Assembly (NCBI GenBank): GCA_963783085.1
Contig: CAWAMJ010000002.1
Span: forward strand, 124,001-188,000
Source: CAVYUC01 sp963783085
Lineage (GTDB): Bacteria > Bacteroidota > Bacteroidia > Bacteroidales > Prolixibacteraceae
DNA length: 64,000 bases
Direction: 5' to 3'
Below the pieces are notes generated by a model, which saw only the letters and a list, made by a program, of their open reading frames with translations, was not told where the DNA came from and searched no databases. Positions 25,657 through 34,288 of this stretch are shown in pieces. The translations under genes and the position numbers were made by a program. The number at the start of each line of letters is the position of its first letter. Positions within the stretch are counted from its first letter, which is position 1.

Positions 25657-26559
25657 ATGAAATTAGTTGGTTTCCTTTTTCTTGTTCTGTACTTCATTGT
25701 TCCGGTGAAAAATTCTTTTTCGCAGGTTCAAATCGGAGTGTTTGCCGACTGCCAGTATTGCGATTGCGATGCAAGAATAAATCGGTTTTACCGAAATTCG
25801 CCTGCCAAACTTCGGGAGTGTATTTCCCGGTTCAATCAAAACAACCAATTGAATTTCGTTGTGGGACTGGGGGATTTAATTGACCATAATATTCAAAGTT
25901 ACGATACAGTCAATGCCATTCTTGCAGGTTCGAAACACCGGGTTTACCAGGTACCGGGGAATCACGATTTTGAAGTTGAAAGGGAATTTCTGGAACAGGT
26001 ACCTGAAAAACTGGGACTCGGCAAAACGTATTATTCCTTTTCAGAAGGCGGCTGGCAATTTATTTTTCTCAATGGAAATGAAATTACCCTGCAGTCGAAC
26101 GATCCGGAAATTGTAAAGCAGGCGGAAAATTACCTGACCCGGCTTGAAAAGAAAAATCAACCAAACGCGCAAACATGGAACGGTGGAGTTGGCCCGGCCC
26201 AATTGAAATGGTTTGACGGTGAACTGAAAATCGCAAAAAAAGAACAACGGAACGTGGCTGTTTTCTGCCACTATCCGCTCCTTCCGGCAGACGCACACGT
26301 CCTTTGGAATTCAGAAGAAGTGCTGGCGGTTCTGAACAAGTATGACCATGTTAAACTATGGATGAACGGGCACAATCATAAAGGAAATTTTGCTTTTCAA
26401 AACGGGATACATTTCGTCAACCTGAAAGGAATGGTAGAAACCGAAGATGAAAATGCATTTGCAGAAGTGAAATTTTTAAACGATTCGATTGTTATTAAGG
26501 GGTACGGTCGGGAAGAAAGCAGGGTATTAACGCTCCGGTTTGAACCGGTTCAAAACTAA
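25657..26559 (+). CDS. Exported metallophosphoesterase, ADP-ribose/CDP-alcohol diphosphatase-like
   Basis: A signal peptide (MKLVGFLFLVLYFIVPVKNS) leads a calcineurin-like domain: D-x-Q motif FADCQYCDCD (D31, Q33), RFYRNSPAKL, GLGDLIDH, PGNHDFE, CHYPLLP and MNGHNHKGNF. The D-x-Q instead of D-x-H and the RYYR-like segment are features of the Mn-dependent ADP-ribose/CDP-alcohol diphosphatase (ADPRM) group. The start at 25657 is preferred over 25636 because it begins the signal peptide directly. A paralogue follows 15 bp downstream. Confidence 0.82.
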   Translation: MKLVGFLFLVLYFIVPVKNSFSQVQIGVFADCQYCDCDARINRFYRNSPAKLRECISRFNQNNQLNFVVGLGDLIDHNIQSYDTVNAILAGSKHRVYQVPGNHDFEVEREFLEQVPEKLGLGKTYYSFSEGGWQFIFLNGNEITLQSNDPEIVKQAENYLTRLEKKNQPNAQTWNGGVGPAQLKWFDGELKIAKKEQRNVAVFCHYPLLPADAHVLWNSEEVLAVLNKYDHVKLWMNGHNHKGNFAFQNGIHFVNLKGMVETEDENAFAEVKFLNDSIVIKGYGREESRVLTLRFEPVQN

Positions 26560-26574
26560 CTTAATTTTATATTG

Positions 26575-27426
26575 ATGGAAAAACTAACCACCGAAAATAT
26601 CATTCATTTTGGCGTTTTCACCGATGTTCATTACTGCGATTGCGAACCAGATACTGAACTAAACAGGTATTACAGAAAAGCTTCAGAAAAGCTGGAAGCC
26701 TGCATTTCGCATTTCAACCGGAACCGGCAACTGGATTTCATTGTGGGAATGGGCGATTTTATCGACAGAAACCTGGAGAGTTTTGATATCGTAAACGGGA
26801 TTTTGCGGAAATCGAACAAAAAAACGTACCTGATTGCCGGCAATCACGATCTCGAGGTGAGCAAGCAAAACCTGCATAAAGTTTATGACAACCTTGGGCT
26901 AAAAAAACAGAGCTATTTCTCGCTGGAAAAATCTGGCTGGCAATTCCTGTTTCCCGACGGAAATGAAATTACTTTTAATTCGAACAATCAGGAGGTGGTC
27001 CATGAGGCTGAAAAATTAACACAGCGGTTGATTGCAGAAAGCAAGCCCAACTTTGGAAGTTTCAACGGCGGCATTGGCGAGAATCAGCTAAACTGGCTGG
27101 ACGATAAACTCTCCTATGCCGGAAAAAACCATTTGAACACCATTGTTATCTGCCATTTTCCGCTTTTGCCACTGAACCGGTATTCGCTTTGGAACAGCGA
27201 AGATGTTCTGTCTGTTCTGAAAAAATACCCCGGATTGAAGGTATGGTTGAATGGTCATGCACATGAGGGAAATTACGATTTTCAAAACAACATTCATTTT
27301 TTAACGCTGCGTGCAATGGCTGACACGGAAAATGAAACTGCTTTTGCAGAAATTTCACTTTCGAATCAAACCATCGAAATCAATGGTTTTGGCCGCGAAC
27401 TTCGTCGAAAACTGGAGTTGAAATAA
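26575..27426 (+). CDS. Cytoplasmic metallophosphoesterase, paralogue of the preceding gene
   Basis: The 283-residue protein aligns throughout with its neighbour (YCDCE, RYYRKASEKLEACISHFNRN, GMGDFIDRN, AGNHDLE, CHFPLLP, LNGHAHEGNY) but has no signal peptide, and its first motif is FTDVHYCDC (D17, H19), the ordinary D-x-H. Tandem duplication followed by change in location and metal-ligand motif is the simplest reading. The gene ends at a strong hairpin at 27427. Confidence 0.85.
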   Translation: MEKLTTENIIHFGVFTDVHYCDCEPDTELNRYYRKASEKLEACISHFNRNRQLDFIVGMGDFIDRNLESFDIVNGILRKSNKKTYLIAGNHDLEVSKQNLHKVYDNLGLKKQSYFSLEKSGWQFLFPDGNEITFNSNNQEVVHEAEKLTQRLIAESKPNFGSFNGGIGENQLNWLDDKLSYAGKNHLNTIVICHFPLLPLNRYSLWNSEDVLSVLKKYPGLKVWLNGHAHEGNYDFQNNIHFLTLRAMADTENETAFAEISLSNQTIEINGFGRELRRKLELK

Positions 27427-27466
27427 AAACCCGTTCTTTCCGAATAATTTCGGAAAGAACGGGTTT
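27427..27466. terminator. Strong bidirectional terminator
   Basis: AAACCCGTTCTTTCCGAA and TTCGGAAAGAACGGGTTT form an 18-bp stem with a loop of a few bases between the convergent phosphoesterase (+) and DUF1080 (-) genes. Confidence 0.85.
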
Positions 27467-27486
27467 CGCTTTAACAGCGGCTGGCG

Positions 27487-28155
27487 TTACAATTGTTTAA
27501 TCCTGACGTTGCGGAACCAGATGGGCGCACCGGCATGTTTTCCCTGAAGTCCGATTTTTCCGTAGGTTTGAAGTTCGGAAAGCGGTGTGCTAAGCCATGC
27601 GGGAATATCAGAACCGTCCGGATTTTTTTTCGCACTTTTCCACAAACGCATGTCCATTTCGGTTACAAGGCTGCCATTCAGCACAACATGTATGGTTTTA
27701 TCTTTACACGCGATGCGCATGTTGTTCCATTCGCCCGGTTTTTTAACGCGGCTTTCAACAGGCGCCTTGTGGCCAAAAATTGCGCCGCATTGCCATGTAG
27801 GATCGGCATTCGCCCACTCGTCGGCATAATCATCGGCAATTTGAATTTCCACGGAATTTGGAATCCAGTTTTTGGTGTCGCTGCAATAAACAATGACACC
27901 GCTGTTGGTTCCTTCAGCGGTTTTAAATTCAAGGTCGAGGATAAAATTACTGTAATCTTTGTTGGTCCAGATGCATTGATCTTCAGTCGCCGTCAACACA
28001 CTGTCTTCATAACTCCACACACCTTTCGGATAGGTTGCGTTGGAAAGGTCGTCGTTAAACAGCGGGACATATCCGTTTTTTTGTCCGTGTACCATGCCCG
28101 CAGCCCAAAAGGTTAACAATATTGTTAAGATGCTGAACTTATTGATTTTATTCAT
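27487..28155 (-). CDS. DUF1080 (3-keto-disaccharide hydrolase-like) secreted protein
   Basis: A signal peptide (FSILTILLTFWAAGMVHGQ) is followed by a concanavalin-like beta-sandwich of the DUF1080 family: PLFNDDLSNATYPKGVWSYE, EFKTAEGTNSGVIVY, EWNNMRIACKDKTIHVVLNG, KIGLQGKHAGAPIWFRNVRI. The 222-residue length is standard. Members take part in 3-keto-glycoside breakdown in Bacteroidota and Planctomycetes. The Gfo/Idh and sugar-isomerase genes at the right end of the window belong to the same type of metabolism, but are far away. Confidence 0.88.
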   Translation of the reverse strand: MNKINKFSILTILLTFWAAGMVHGQKNGYVPLFNDDLSNATYPKGVWSYEDSVLTATEDQCIWTNKDYSNFILDLEFKTAEGTNSGVIVYCSDTKNWIPNSVEIQIADDYADEWANADPTWQCGAIFGHKAPVESRVKKPGEWNNMRIACKDKTIHVVLNGSLVTEMDMRLWKSAKKNPDGSDIPAWLSTPLSELQTYGKIGLQGKHAGAPIWFRNVRIKQL

Positions 28156-28441
28156 TTTAAAATGATTTTAATTGAATGGTTTACCGCCGGCGAATTTAGC
28201 AGATTTTTTGGATTAACATCAATTTTATGTGCCCTGAAAGTACGCTTGACGTTACGGAGCCTAAACTGTAAATAACAGGAACTTTTGCGTTTTAGCGGAA
28301 TGTTCAAGGCTGAAAAAATTATTCTTGTAAAAGCATATCAGCCAAAACACGATTCAGAATGATTTTTATGAAACATTCCTCCCGAAAAAAAGTAAAACGT
28401 TCAGGACAGACAGTAAAAATCATGAATTAAAATTGAAAAAA

Positions 28442-28954
28442 ATGCCGGTAAAAAAATTAAAAGATTTTCTCGACGAAAACAATGTGAAATACATTTCCAT
28501 AAAACACTCCAGTGCTTTCACAGCACAGGAAGTAGCATCGTCGGCGCATGTTTCAGGAAAAGAGTTTGCCAAAACCGTAATGATTAAAGTGGAGAAACAA
28601 ATCGCCATGGCTGTTTTGCCAGCTTCGTACCAGATTGATTTTGAGCAACTGAAAGAAATCTTTCACACGAAAAACGTTTCACTCACCAGCGAACCGGAAT
28701 TTCAGGATTTGTTCCCGGGATGCGAAACCGGCGCCATGCCGCCGTTCGGAAACCTTTACAATATAGAAACATACGTTGCCGAGGTGCTGGAAAAAAATGA
28801 AACAATTGCATTCAACGCCGGTTCGCACACTGAATTAATCAAGCTCAAATACGAGGATTTCAAACAGCTTGTAAAACCGAAAGTGTTTAAATTTTCGTGG
28901 AAAACGGTTTCCCTTCCCAAAGATCCGCAGGAGCGGTGGAAAGAAGATTTGTAA
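28442..28954 (+). CDS. YbaK/ProX-type aminoacyl-tRNA deacylase domain protein
   Basis: The 170-residue protein matches the YbaK/EbsC editing domain: helix KKLKDFLDENNVKYISIKHS, TAQEVASSAHVSGKEFAKTV with the conserved lysine, and GCETGAMPPFGNLY with the GxxP loop. The family hydrolyses mischarged Cys- or Ala-tRNA(Pro). The start at 28442 gives a normal N-terminus; an in-frame TTG lies three codons upstream. Single gene. Confidence 0.88.
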   Translation: MPVKKLKDFLDENNVKYISIKHSSAFTAQEVASSAHVSGKEFAKTVMIKVEKQIAMAVLPASYQIDFEQLKEIFHTKNVSLTSEPEFQDLFPGCETGAMPPFGNLYNIETYVAEVLEKNETIAFNAGSHTELIKLKYEDFKQLVKPKVFKFSWKTVSLPKDPQERWKEDL

Positions 28955-29316
28955 AGTGCATTTTCATTTTTAACCAGGCATTGCCAAAAAACTCCTGATC
29001 AATTTTTAGCGCCCGGAAAAACCTGTGCATTTTTTCTGCCCGGGTAAAACGGTGCACAAATCCTGTTCTGATTGTTTAATTTCCCCGCTATGCGGCATGA
29101 GCAAAGGGATTAAATCAACATATAGATTCACAGATACTTAGAATTCAGAATGACTTCGCAAAAAAAAATCTCCCGCTTTTAATTTCTTTTTCAACAATAT
29201 TGGCTTCTCATTAGTTACTATAAAGGTAAATCGAAGATTTACTGTTTTTTAGTATTAAAACAACACACAATTGAATCAGCTTTTTGAAGTTTTTTTTTTA
29301 TTTAAAATATTTTGTA
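28955..29316. other. Intergenic region without a recognised gene
   Basis: This 360-bp stretch before the sigma gene has no coding frame with family similarity. It contains a weak pairing of AAAACCTGTGCA and ACGGTGCACAAATC and T-rich tracts. No convincing -7 box at a usual distance was found. Confidence 0.5.
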
Positions 29317-30183
29317 ATGCGTCAGTTAAAGATTACGAAACAGATAACCCAACGCACAGGCGATTCAGTGAATCGTTATTTTCAGGAAGTAAGTAAATAT
29401 CCCATGATTTCCCCCGAAGAGGAAGTTGAATTATCATCGCGGATAAAAAAAGGCGATCAGGCAGCGCTTGAAAAACTGGTGGTTGCCAACCTGCGATTTG
29501 TAATATCCGTGGCCAAACAATATCAAAACCAGGGGCTTTCGTTTCCCGATTTGATTAATGAAGGGAACGTAGGGCTGGTAATTGCGGCAAAACGATTTGA
29601 TGAAACGCGCGGTTTCAAATTTATATCATACGCGGTTTGGTGGATTCGCCAGTCGATAACGCAGGCCATTTCGGATCACACGCGGGTGGTGAGGCTCCCG
29701 CTGAACAGGCAGTCGGTTATCAACAAGGTAAAAAAAGCCATCGCTTATCTGGAACAAAAATACGAGAGGGAACCTACCAACGCGGAACTTGCGGAATATC
29801 TCGGGTTTAAGGAAGAGGAAATCCGTTACATCAAACGAATTAAAAACAGGGAGGTATCGTTCGATAAACCCATCGGCACCGATAAAGACGACAACTTCAG
29901 TTTGTATGATGTTGTTCAAAACGACAGCCTGCCATCGCCTGACAAGGAGGTGATATCGGAATCCATTTCAACCAATATCCGGAGGGCGCTAAGTAAATTG
30001 TCGAAACGGGAAGCCGAAGTACTAACCATGTCGTTCGGCTTAAGTATGGCAAGTCCGTGTTCGTTGAACGACATTGCATCCAAGTATCAGATTTCATCGG
30101 AACGGGTCAGGCAGATCAAATCCACCGGGTTATCCAAGCTCAAGAGTTTACTAAAAGAAAAAGAGACTTTTTTAGAGCTGTAA
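29317..30183 (+). CDS. RpoD-like sigma-70 factor (alternative paralogue)
   Basis: The 288-residue protein has sigma regions 1.2 to 4 and no region 1.1, as in Bacteroidota primary sigma factors: SVNRYFQEVSKYPMISPEEE, NLRFVISVAKQYQNQGLSFP, FKFISYAVWWIRQSI, SSERVRQIKSTGLSKL. It departs from the usual RpoD in region 4 (FGLSMASPCSLNDIASKYQI) and at NEGNVGLVIAAKRF, so it is probably a second, alternative factor rather than the housekeeping one. The start at 29317 matches the family MRQLKIT N-terminus. It is followed by a cold-shock domain gene. Confidence 0.85.
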   Translation: MRQLKITKQITQRTGDSVNRYFQEVSKYPMISPEEEVELSSRIKKGDQAALEKLVVANLRFVISVAKQYQNQGLSFPDLINEGNVGLVIAAKRFDETRGFKFISYAVWWIRQSITQAISDHTRVVRLPLNRQSVINKVKKAIAYLEQKYEREPTNAELAEYLGFKEEEIRYIKRIKNREVSFDKPIGTDKDDNFSLYDVVQNDSLPSPDKEVISESISTNIRRALSKLSKREAEVLTMSFGLSMASPCSLNDIASKYQISSERVRQIKSTGLSKLKSLLKEKETFLEL

Positions 30184-30229
30184 AAACTCGTATATTTACC
30201 GAATTAATTTAAAAAAGTAAATTCATTCA

Positions 30230-30682
30230 ATGGGAAGATCGCAGGAATCGTTTTTTAAGAAAGAAGTCCGAAACAAAAAAGAGAAAAAGAGAAAAGAAAA
30301 AGAAAAGAAAAGGCAGGCCCGTAAAGACAATGACAAATCAGGTAGTCTGGACGATATGATTGCCTATGTCGATGAAAACGGGATGATAACTGATACTCCG
30401 CCCGATCCCGACAAAAAAAATGAGGTCAAACTGGAAGATATTGAAATTGGCGTACCAAAGAGCGAAGGCGGTGAAAAGCAGGATACGGTCCGCGTGGGCA
30501 CGGTTACCTTTTTCAACGATTCAAAAGGTTACGGTTTTATAAAAGATTCTGAAACCAAGGAGAGCATTTTTGTTCACGTCAACAATACCATCGACGAAAT
30601 CAGGGAAGGCAACAAAGTAAGCTTCGAAGTAGAAATGGGCCACAAAGGTCCGGTTGCTACTGGGGTGAAAATGGTAAAATAA
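30230..30682 (+). CDS. Cold-shock domain protein with charged N-terminal extension
   Basis: The 150-residue protein has a very basic N-terminus (KKEVRNKKEKKRKEKEKK, about 10-35), an acidic linker and a C-terminal cold-shock domain (about 85-150) with RNP1 KGYGFIK and RNP2 IFVHVN. This long form is typical of Bacteroidota and binds RNA. It lies 46 bp after the sigma gene and may be co-transcribed. Confidence 0.88.
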   Translation: MGRSQESFFKKEVRNKKEKKRKEKEKKRQARKDNDKSGSLDDMIAYVDENGMITDTPPDPDKKNEVKLEDIEIGVPKSEGGEKQDTVRVGTVTFFNDSKGYGFIKDSETKESIFVHVNNTIDEIREGNKVSFEVEMGHKGPVATGVKMVK

Positions 30683-30707
30683 CCAACATTTCTCTTAAAA
30701 AAATCAA

Positions 30708-30736
30708 CAAAAAGGAGGAGATTTTCATCTCCTCTG
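30708..30736 (-). terminator. Terminator of the thioredoxin operon
   Basis: On the minus strand GAGGAGAT and ATCTCCTC form the stem, followed by CCTTTTTG. It lies beyond the last gene of the redox operon (stop at 30771) and just after the end of the convergent cold-shock gene. Confidence 0.65.
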
Positions 30737-30770
30737 AATACGTTGCTGATATTTGCAGGCGACCAAAAAT

Positions 30771-31193
30771 TCAACCCGCCAAAACTGCATCTACTTCTTT
30801 TAAAATTGCTTTTTTTGTTTTTACGCCTACAAAACGGTGCACTTCAACGCCATCTTTGAATAAAATTAAAGTCGGGATATTTCTCACCTTATATTTTTGC
30901 GCCAACGATTGCTGGTTATCAACGTTCACCTTGGCTATCTGTAAGTTATCCTGACTTTCAGCAATATCATTCAGAATAGGTGCAATTATTTTGCAAGGGG
31001 AACACCAGGGCGCCCAAAAATCCACCAAAACCACTCCCCTTCTGATAATTGGTTTGAAATTTTTGGTTCCCAGAACTTTTATTTTGGAACTGCTTTCAAC
31101 CGGTTTGGCATTTTTCATCCGGTAATAACTGAAAGTAATCAGTCCGATAATTACCATTAAAAAAGCCAGGATTATAATTATTGTTGTCGACAT
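30771..31193 (-). CDS. Membrane-anchored thioredoxin
   Basis: The 140-residue protein has one N-terminal transmembrane helix (residues 4-23, IIILAFLMVIIGLITFSYY) and a thioredoxin domain with active site WAPWCSPC and cis-proline in RNIPTLILF. The anchor distinguishes it from cytosolic TrxA and, with few positive charges before the helix, does not settle which side the domain faces. It is the last gene of a five-gene redox operon (NifX-like, Trx-like, TrxB, OsmC, Trx). Confidence 0.88.
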   Translation of the reverse strand: MSTTIIIILAFLMVIIGLITFSYYRMKNAKPVESSSKIKVLGTKNFKPIIRRGVVLVDFWAPWCSPCKIIAPILNDIAESQDNLQIAKVNVDNQQSLAQKYKVRNIPTLILFKDGVEVHRFVGVKTKKAILKEVDAVLAG

Positions 31194-31237
31194 ACCATCT
31201 GTTTTTTTAAATTTTTAGCGGGCAAAGATTGCCATTT

Positions 31238-31660
31238 TTATTCGTTTACAATACGGATTTCAGATGTAATTTCCATTGCCTGCCGATAGGTAGCGCTTAC
31301 GCCACAATATTTTTCCTCGGAAAGGCCAACGGCTTTTTTCAATTTTTCCATGGGAAGATTTTTCCCCTTGAATTCATAAATCACATGCATCTGATAGAAC
31401 TGCTTCGGATGTTCCTCGGTGATGTCGCCACTCACAATCACATTAAAATCCTCCGGTTCCACTTTCATTTTTTTGAGGATGGAAACCACATCCATTCCGG
31501 TACAACCAGCCAGAGCGACCAGCATCATCGGCTTTGGACGCGGCCCGCGATTTTCACCACCGACCTCTTCAGCGGCATCCAGAATGATTTCGTGTCCGTT
31601 TATATCGGCTTTAAAAGCCATTTTTTCCATCCAGCTAATTTTAACTTCCTGTTTTGCCAT
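31238..31660 (-). CDS. OsmC/Ohr-family protein
   Basis: The 140-residue protein has the OsmC fold with two cysteines in the usual places (LAGCTGMDVV near residue 52 and EEKYCGVSA near 116). OsmC and Ohr proteins use this pair to reduce organic hydroperoxides, and YhfA-like members have unknown substrates. The neighbour TrxB and thioredoxins could re-reduce it. Confidence 0.88.
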   Translation of the reverse strand: MAKQEVKISWMEKMAFKADINGHEIILDAAEEVGGENRGPRPKPMMLVALAGCTGMDVVSILKKMKVEPEDFNVIVSGDITEEHPKQFYQMHVIYEFKGKNLPMEKLKKAVGLSEEKYCGVSATYRQAMEITSEIRIVNE

Positions 31661-31675
31661 GTTTCAATATTTCTT

Positions 31676-32596
31676 TCAATTTTTTAAATATTCGGCCACA
31701 CTCAATGCTGCAATGGTTCCATCAGCGACTGCCGTGGTTACCTGGCGGTATTTTTTTGCGATGCAGTCGCCTGCTGCAAATACCCCTTTTACATTCGTTT
31801 TCATATCGCCGTCAACAACTATTTCATTCTTTTCATTTAATTCGACCACGTTTTGCAGAGAACCTGTATTTGGCTGATAACCGATGAATATGAAAGTTCC
31901 ATCGGTTTTCAACTCCGACTGCCTGCCGGTTGGCAGGTGCTCAATCGCTATTTTTTCAAGTTTGCCGTTTCCGTAAAATCCACGCAGTTCCGATTCCATG
32001 ATAAAGTTGATTTTTGAGTTTTTCCCCGCTTCTTCCACAGCATGTTTAAATGCCTGGAAATGGTTAAACTGATGAACAATGGTAACTTTCGTAGCAAATT
32101 TTGTTAAAGCAACGGCTTCCTCCAAAGCGGCATTTCCACCGCCGACTACCGCTACTTCCTTTCCGGTGAAAAAATCGCCGTCGCAGGTGGCGCAGTATGA
32201 AATTCCTTTTCCCTGGAATTGTTCTTCGCCAGGAATATTTAGCGAGCGCGGCCTGCCGCCGGGAGTAAAAATAACTGCCTTCGAACGAAATGTGCGGCCG
32301 TCGTCGAGATGTACGGTTTTTACATCTCCCTCCAGTTGATAACCGATGATTTTTACGTTCGATTTTATTTTACAGCCGAAGCTTTTCGCCTGCATTTTCA
32401 TGGTGTTGGCCAGCATGTAACCTTTGGTTGCTTCCACCCCCGGGTAGTTTGCAATTTCCTCGGTAAGCACCATCTGCCCTCCAATGGCGCCTTCGTTTAA
32501 AATCAAAGTCGACAATTTGGAGCGGGAAGCATAAATACCGGCGGTTAAGCCGGCAGCCCCGGCGCCGATTATCATTACATCAAAAACTTCGTCCAT
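31676..32596 (-). CDS. trxB: Thioredoxin-disulfide reductase
   Basis: The 306-residue flavoprotein shows FAD motif GAGAAGLTAGIYASRSKL, redox pair CATCDGDFF (C-A-T-C), NADPH motif VVGGGNAALEEA and C-terminal FAD motif GVFAAGDC. It reduces thioredoxin with NADPH. It lies between the Trx-like and OsmC genes, so it probably feeds electrons to the thioredoxin-type proteins of its own operon. Confidence 0.95.
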   Translation of the reverse strand: MDEVFDVMIIGAGAAGLTAGIYASRSKLSTLILNEGAIGGQMVLTEEIANYPGVEATKGYMLANTMKMQAKSFGCKIKSNVKIIGYQLEGDVKTVHLDDGRTFRSKAVIFTPGGRPRSLNIPGEEQFQGKGISYCATCDGDFFTGKEVAVVGGGNAALEEAVALTKFATKVTIVHQFNHFQAFKHAVEEAGKNSKINFIMESELRGFYGNGKLEKIAIEHLPTGRQSELKTDGTFIFIGYQPNTGSLQNVVELNEKNEIVVDGDMKTNVKGVFAAGDCIAKKYRQVTTAVADGTIAALSVAEYLKN

Positions 32597-32695
32597 AATT
32601 TATTCTTTAAAGGTTTTCATCCCTGCCTGTGATGAGGCACCTGTTTTCATGGGAATAACAGCTTTACATTTTAACAAGAATGCCAACTTCATTTA

Positions 32696-33046
32696 TTACT
32701 TTCCAAATTTCTCATCGAGAATGCCGGTCACCTGCTGATGATTTTGAATGCTGCTGGTAGCCTGTACCACTTTGCCGTTTTTATAATACATGGTAAATGG
32801 CAGCCCCATGAAACCCTTACATTGCGGCGCGTTTCGAATGACGCCAGCTTCCGGACTGTCGAAAGCCATAACAGCAAATTTTACATCCGCGCGTTCTTCC
32901 TCCAACTCTTCCATGATGTTGTAAACCGGAATACACATGGGACCCATGCGGCCACAGCAAACCATTACATTTTCATTTTCGTCAAGTAATTTTTCAAGTT
33001 CTGCTTTTGTTTCAACTTCCTGAAGGCCTGTTTGTAAATATTTCAT
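32696..33046 (-). CDS. Thioredoxin-like protein with atypical cysteine motif
   Basis: The 116-residue protein has a thioredoxin-like fold pattern (ADVKFAVMAFDSPE, cis-Pro in FMGLPFTMYYKNGK). In place of CxxC the active-site region reads VCCGRMGPMCIPVY, that is CC followed by C after six residues, and another cysteine is in NAPQCKGF. It may handle persulfides, metals or NifX-type partners; this is inference from its place next to a NifX-like gene and TrxB. Confidence 0.7.
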   Translation of the reverse strand: MKYLQTGLQEVETKAELEKLLDENENVMVCCGRMGPMCIPVYNIMEELEEERADVKFAVMAFDSPEAGVIRNAPQCKGFMGLPFTMYYKNGKVVQATSSIQNHQQVTGILDEKFGK

Positions 33047-33066
33047 TTTTAAAAATTTTAAAATGT

Positions 33067-33420
33067 TTATAAATCGTTGTCAATTAATTCTTTAATTATT
33101 GTTTCGTCGGATTCGAGCCTGCCCTGCAAATATTTATCAATTAAAACCCGGGGCGAATCAGCGGGAACCCCGATGTACAAATTCACTTTTTTCGAGGCAA
33201 GAAGCCGGATTATTTTTGGATTTACCCGGAATGCAATTACATCGGTAATCCCTTGTTTTTCGAGCCACGACGGCAGTTCTTCAGCAAGAATTCCTTTGGG
33301 AAGAGCGACAGTTTTTTCCCGATTGATTTTCCGGCCAACGTCAAAAATCCGGTACTCGTCGCACTGGCCGAAAAATTCACTTAACCTGTTATTCGATACT
33401 GATACTGCTATGCGTTTCAT
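33067..33420 (-). CDS. NifB/NifX-type iron-molybdenum cofactor-binding domain protein
   Basis: The 117-residue protein matches the Nitro_FeMo-Co fold: KRIAVSVSNNRLSEFFGQCD, YRIFDVGRKINREK, ITDVIAFRVNPKII. Stand-alone members occur in many anaerobes without nitrogenase and may bind Fe-S or Fe-Mo clusters. The start at 33420 removes an unlikely 19-residue Cys-rich N-extension. It is the first gene of the redox operon and is divergent from a Crp/Fnr regulator. Confidence 0.8.
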   Translation of the reverse strand: MKRIAVSVSNNRLSEFFGQCDEYRIFDVGRKINREKTVALPKGILAEELPSWLEKQGITDVIAFRVNPKIIRLLASKKVNLYIGVPADSPRVLIDKYLQGRLESDETIIKELIDNDL

Positions 33421-33565
33421 TGTTTTTGTTTGTTGCTGCAAAACTACGCAACACCGCATAGCCTGGCAACAAAACAAGCCTCGGGAATCACAGGCCGAAA
33501 GTTGAAATTTTTCAGCTTTTTTCCTGTAATGGCCGGAATGTTAAAAAAATTTCGTGTTGGTTTAC

Positions 33566-33573
33566 TACTTTTG
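33566..33573 (+). promoter_or_regulatory. Promoter of the Crp/Fnr gene
   Basis: TACTTTTG matches the -7 consensus. The ATG is at 33596. The 175-bp region between this gene and the NifX-like start must also hold the redox-operon promoter; no Fnr-type palindrome was clear by eye. Confidence 0.45.
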
Positions 33574-33595
33574 TAGCTTCGCAGAAATGTAAACA

Positions 33596-34285
33596 ATGGC
33601 TAATCATGCAGAACATATTCCTGTTGCCGGGGACCCGGGGGAAAAACGATTTAAATTTTTCCCGGACGAGATAAAAACGCTGGCTGAAAACAAGACACAA
33701 ATCTCTTATTTAAAAGGAGAAACGCTATTTAAGCAAGGTGCATTTTCGCCATATGTGCTGTATATTGTAAAGGGTTTGGTAAAAGTTTACCTTCAAACCG
33801 GTTATGACAAGCAGATAAATATCAGCCTGGCTAAAACCGGCGATTTTCTGGCTTTTTCGGCAATTTTCGGCGAAAATATCCATAATTATTCGGCACAGGC
33901 GGTAAAGGATTCGGTGGTTTGCATGATTGAAAAAGAGGGCCTGAAACAGGTGCTGCTGGAAAATCCGCAGTTTGCTTTGGAAGTGACTTCCAAAAATTTC
34001 AGGAGCGAGCGGCATTTACTGGGCATCATCAAAAATTTGTCGTACAAGCAAATGCGTGGAAAACTGGCTTCGGGACTTCTTTATCTTTCGCAACCGGAGT
34101 TTTTGGAGGAAGGTATTTTCAGGTTTCTCACACGGCAGGAAATCGCTGATTTTGCTTCGGTTTCAACGGAAAGCACCATTAAATTTCTAAAAGAGTTTGA
34201 GAAGGAAAAAATCCTCCGGTTAAAAGGCCGCGACATAGAAATTCTCGACCGGCCAAAGCTGGAGACCATCAGTAAAACAGCCTAA
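33596..34285 (+). CDS. Crp/Fnr-family transcriptional regulator
   Basis: The 229-residue protein has a cyclic-nucleotide-type beta roll (about 30-130; YLKGETLFKQGAFSPYVLYI) and a C-terminal helix-turn-helix (about 170-215; FLTRQEIADFASVSTESTIK). There is no N-terminal cysteine cluster of the classic Fnr type, so it may sense a ligand or redox state by other means. It is divergent from the thioredoxin/NifX operon and is its likely regulator. Confidence 0.85.
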   Translation: MANHAEHIPVAGDPGEKRFKFFPDEIKTLAENKTQISYLKGETLFKQGAFSPYVLYIVKGLVKVYLQTGYDKQINISLAKTGDFLAFSAIFGENIHNYSAQAVKDSVVCMIEKEGLKQVLLENPQFALEVTSKNFRSERHLLGIIKNLSYKQMRGKLASGLLYLSQPEFLEEGIFRFLTRQEIADFASVSTESTIKFLKEFEKEKILRLKGRDIEILDRPKLETISKTA

Positions 34286-34288
34286 ACC

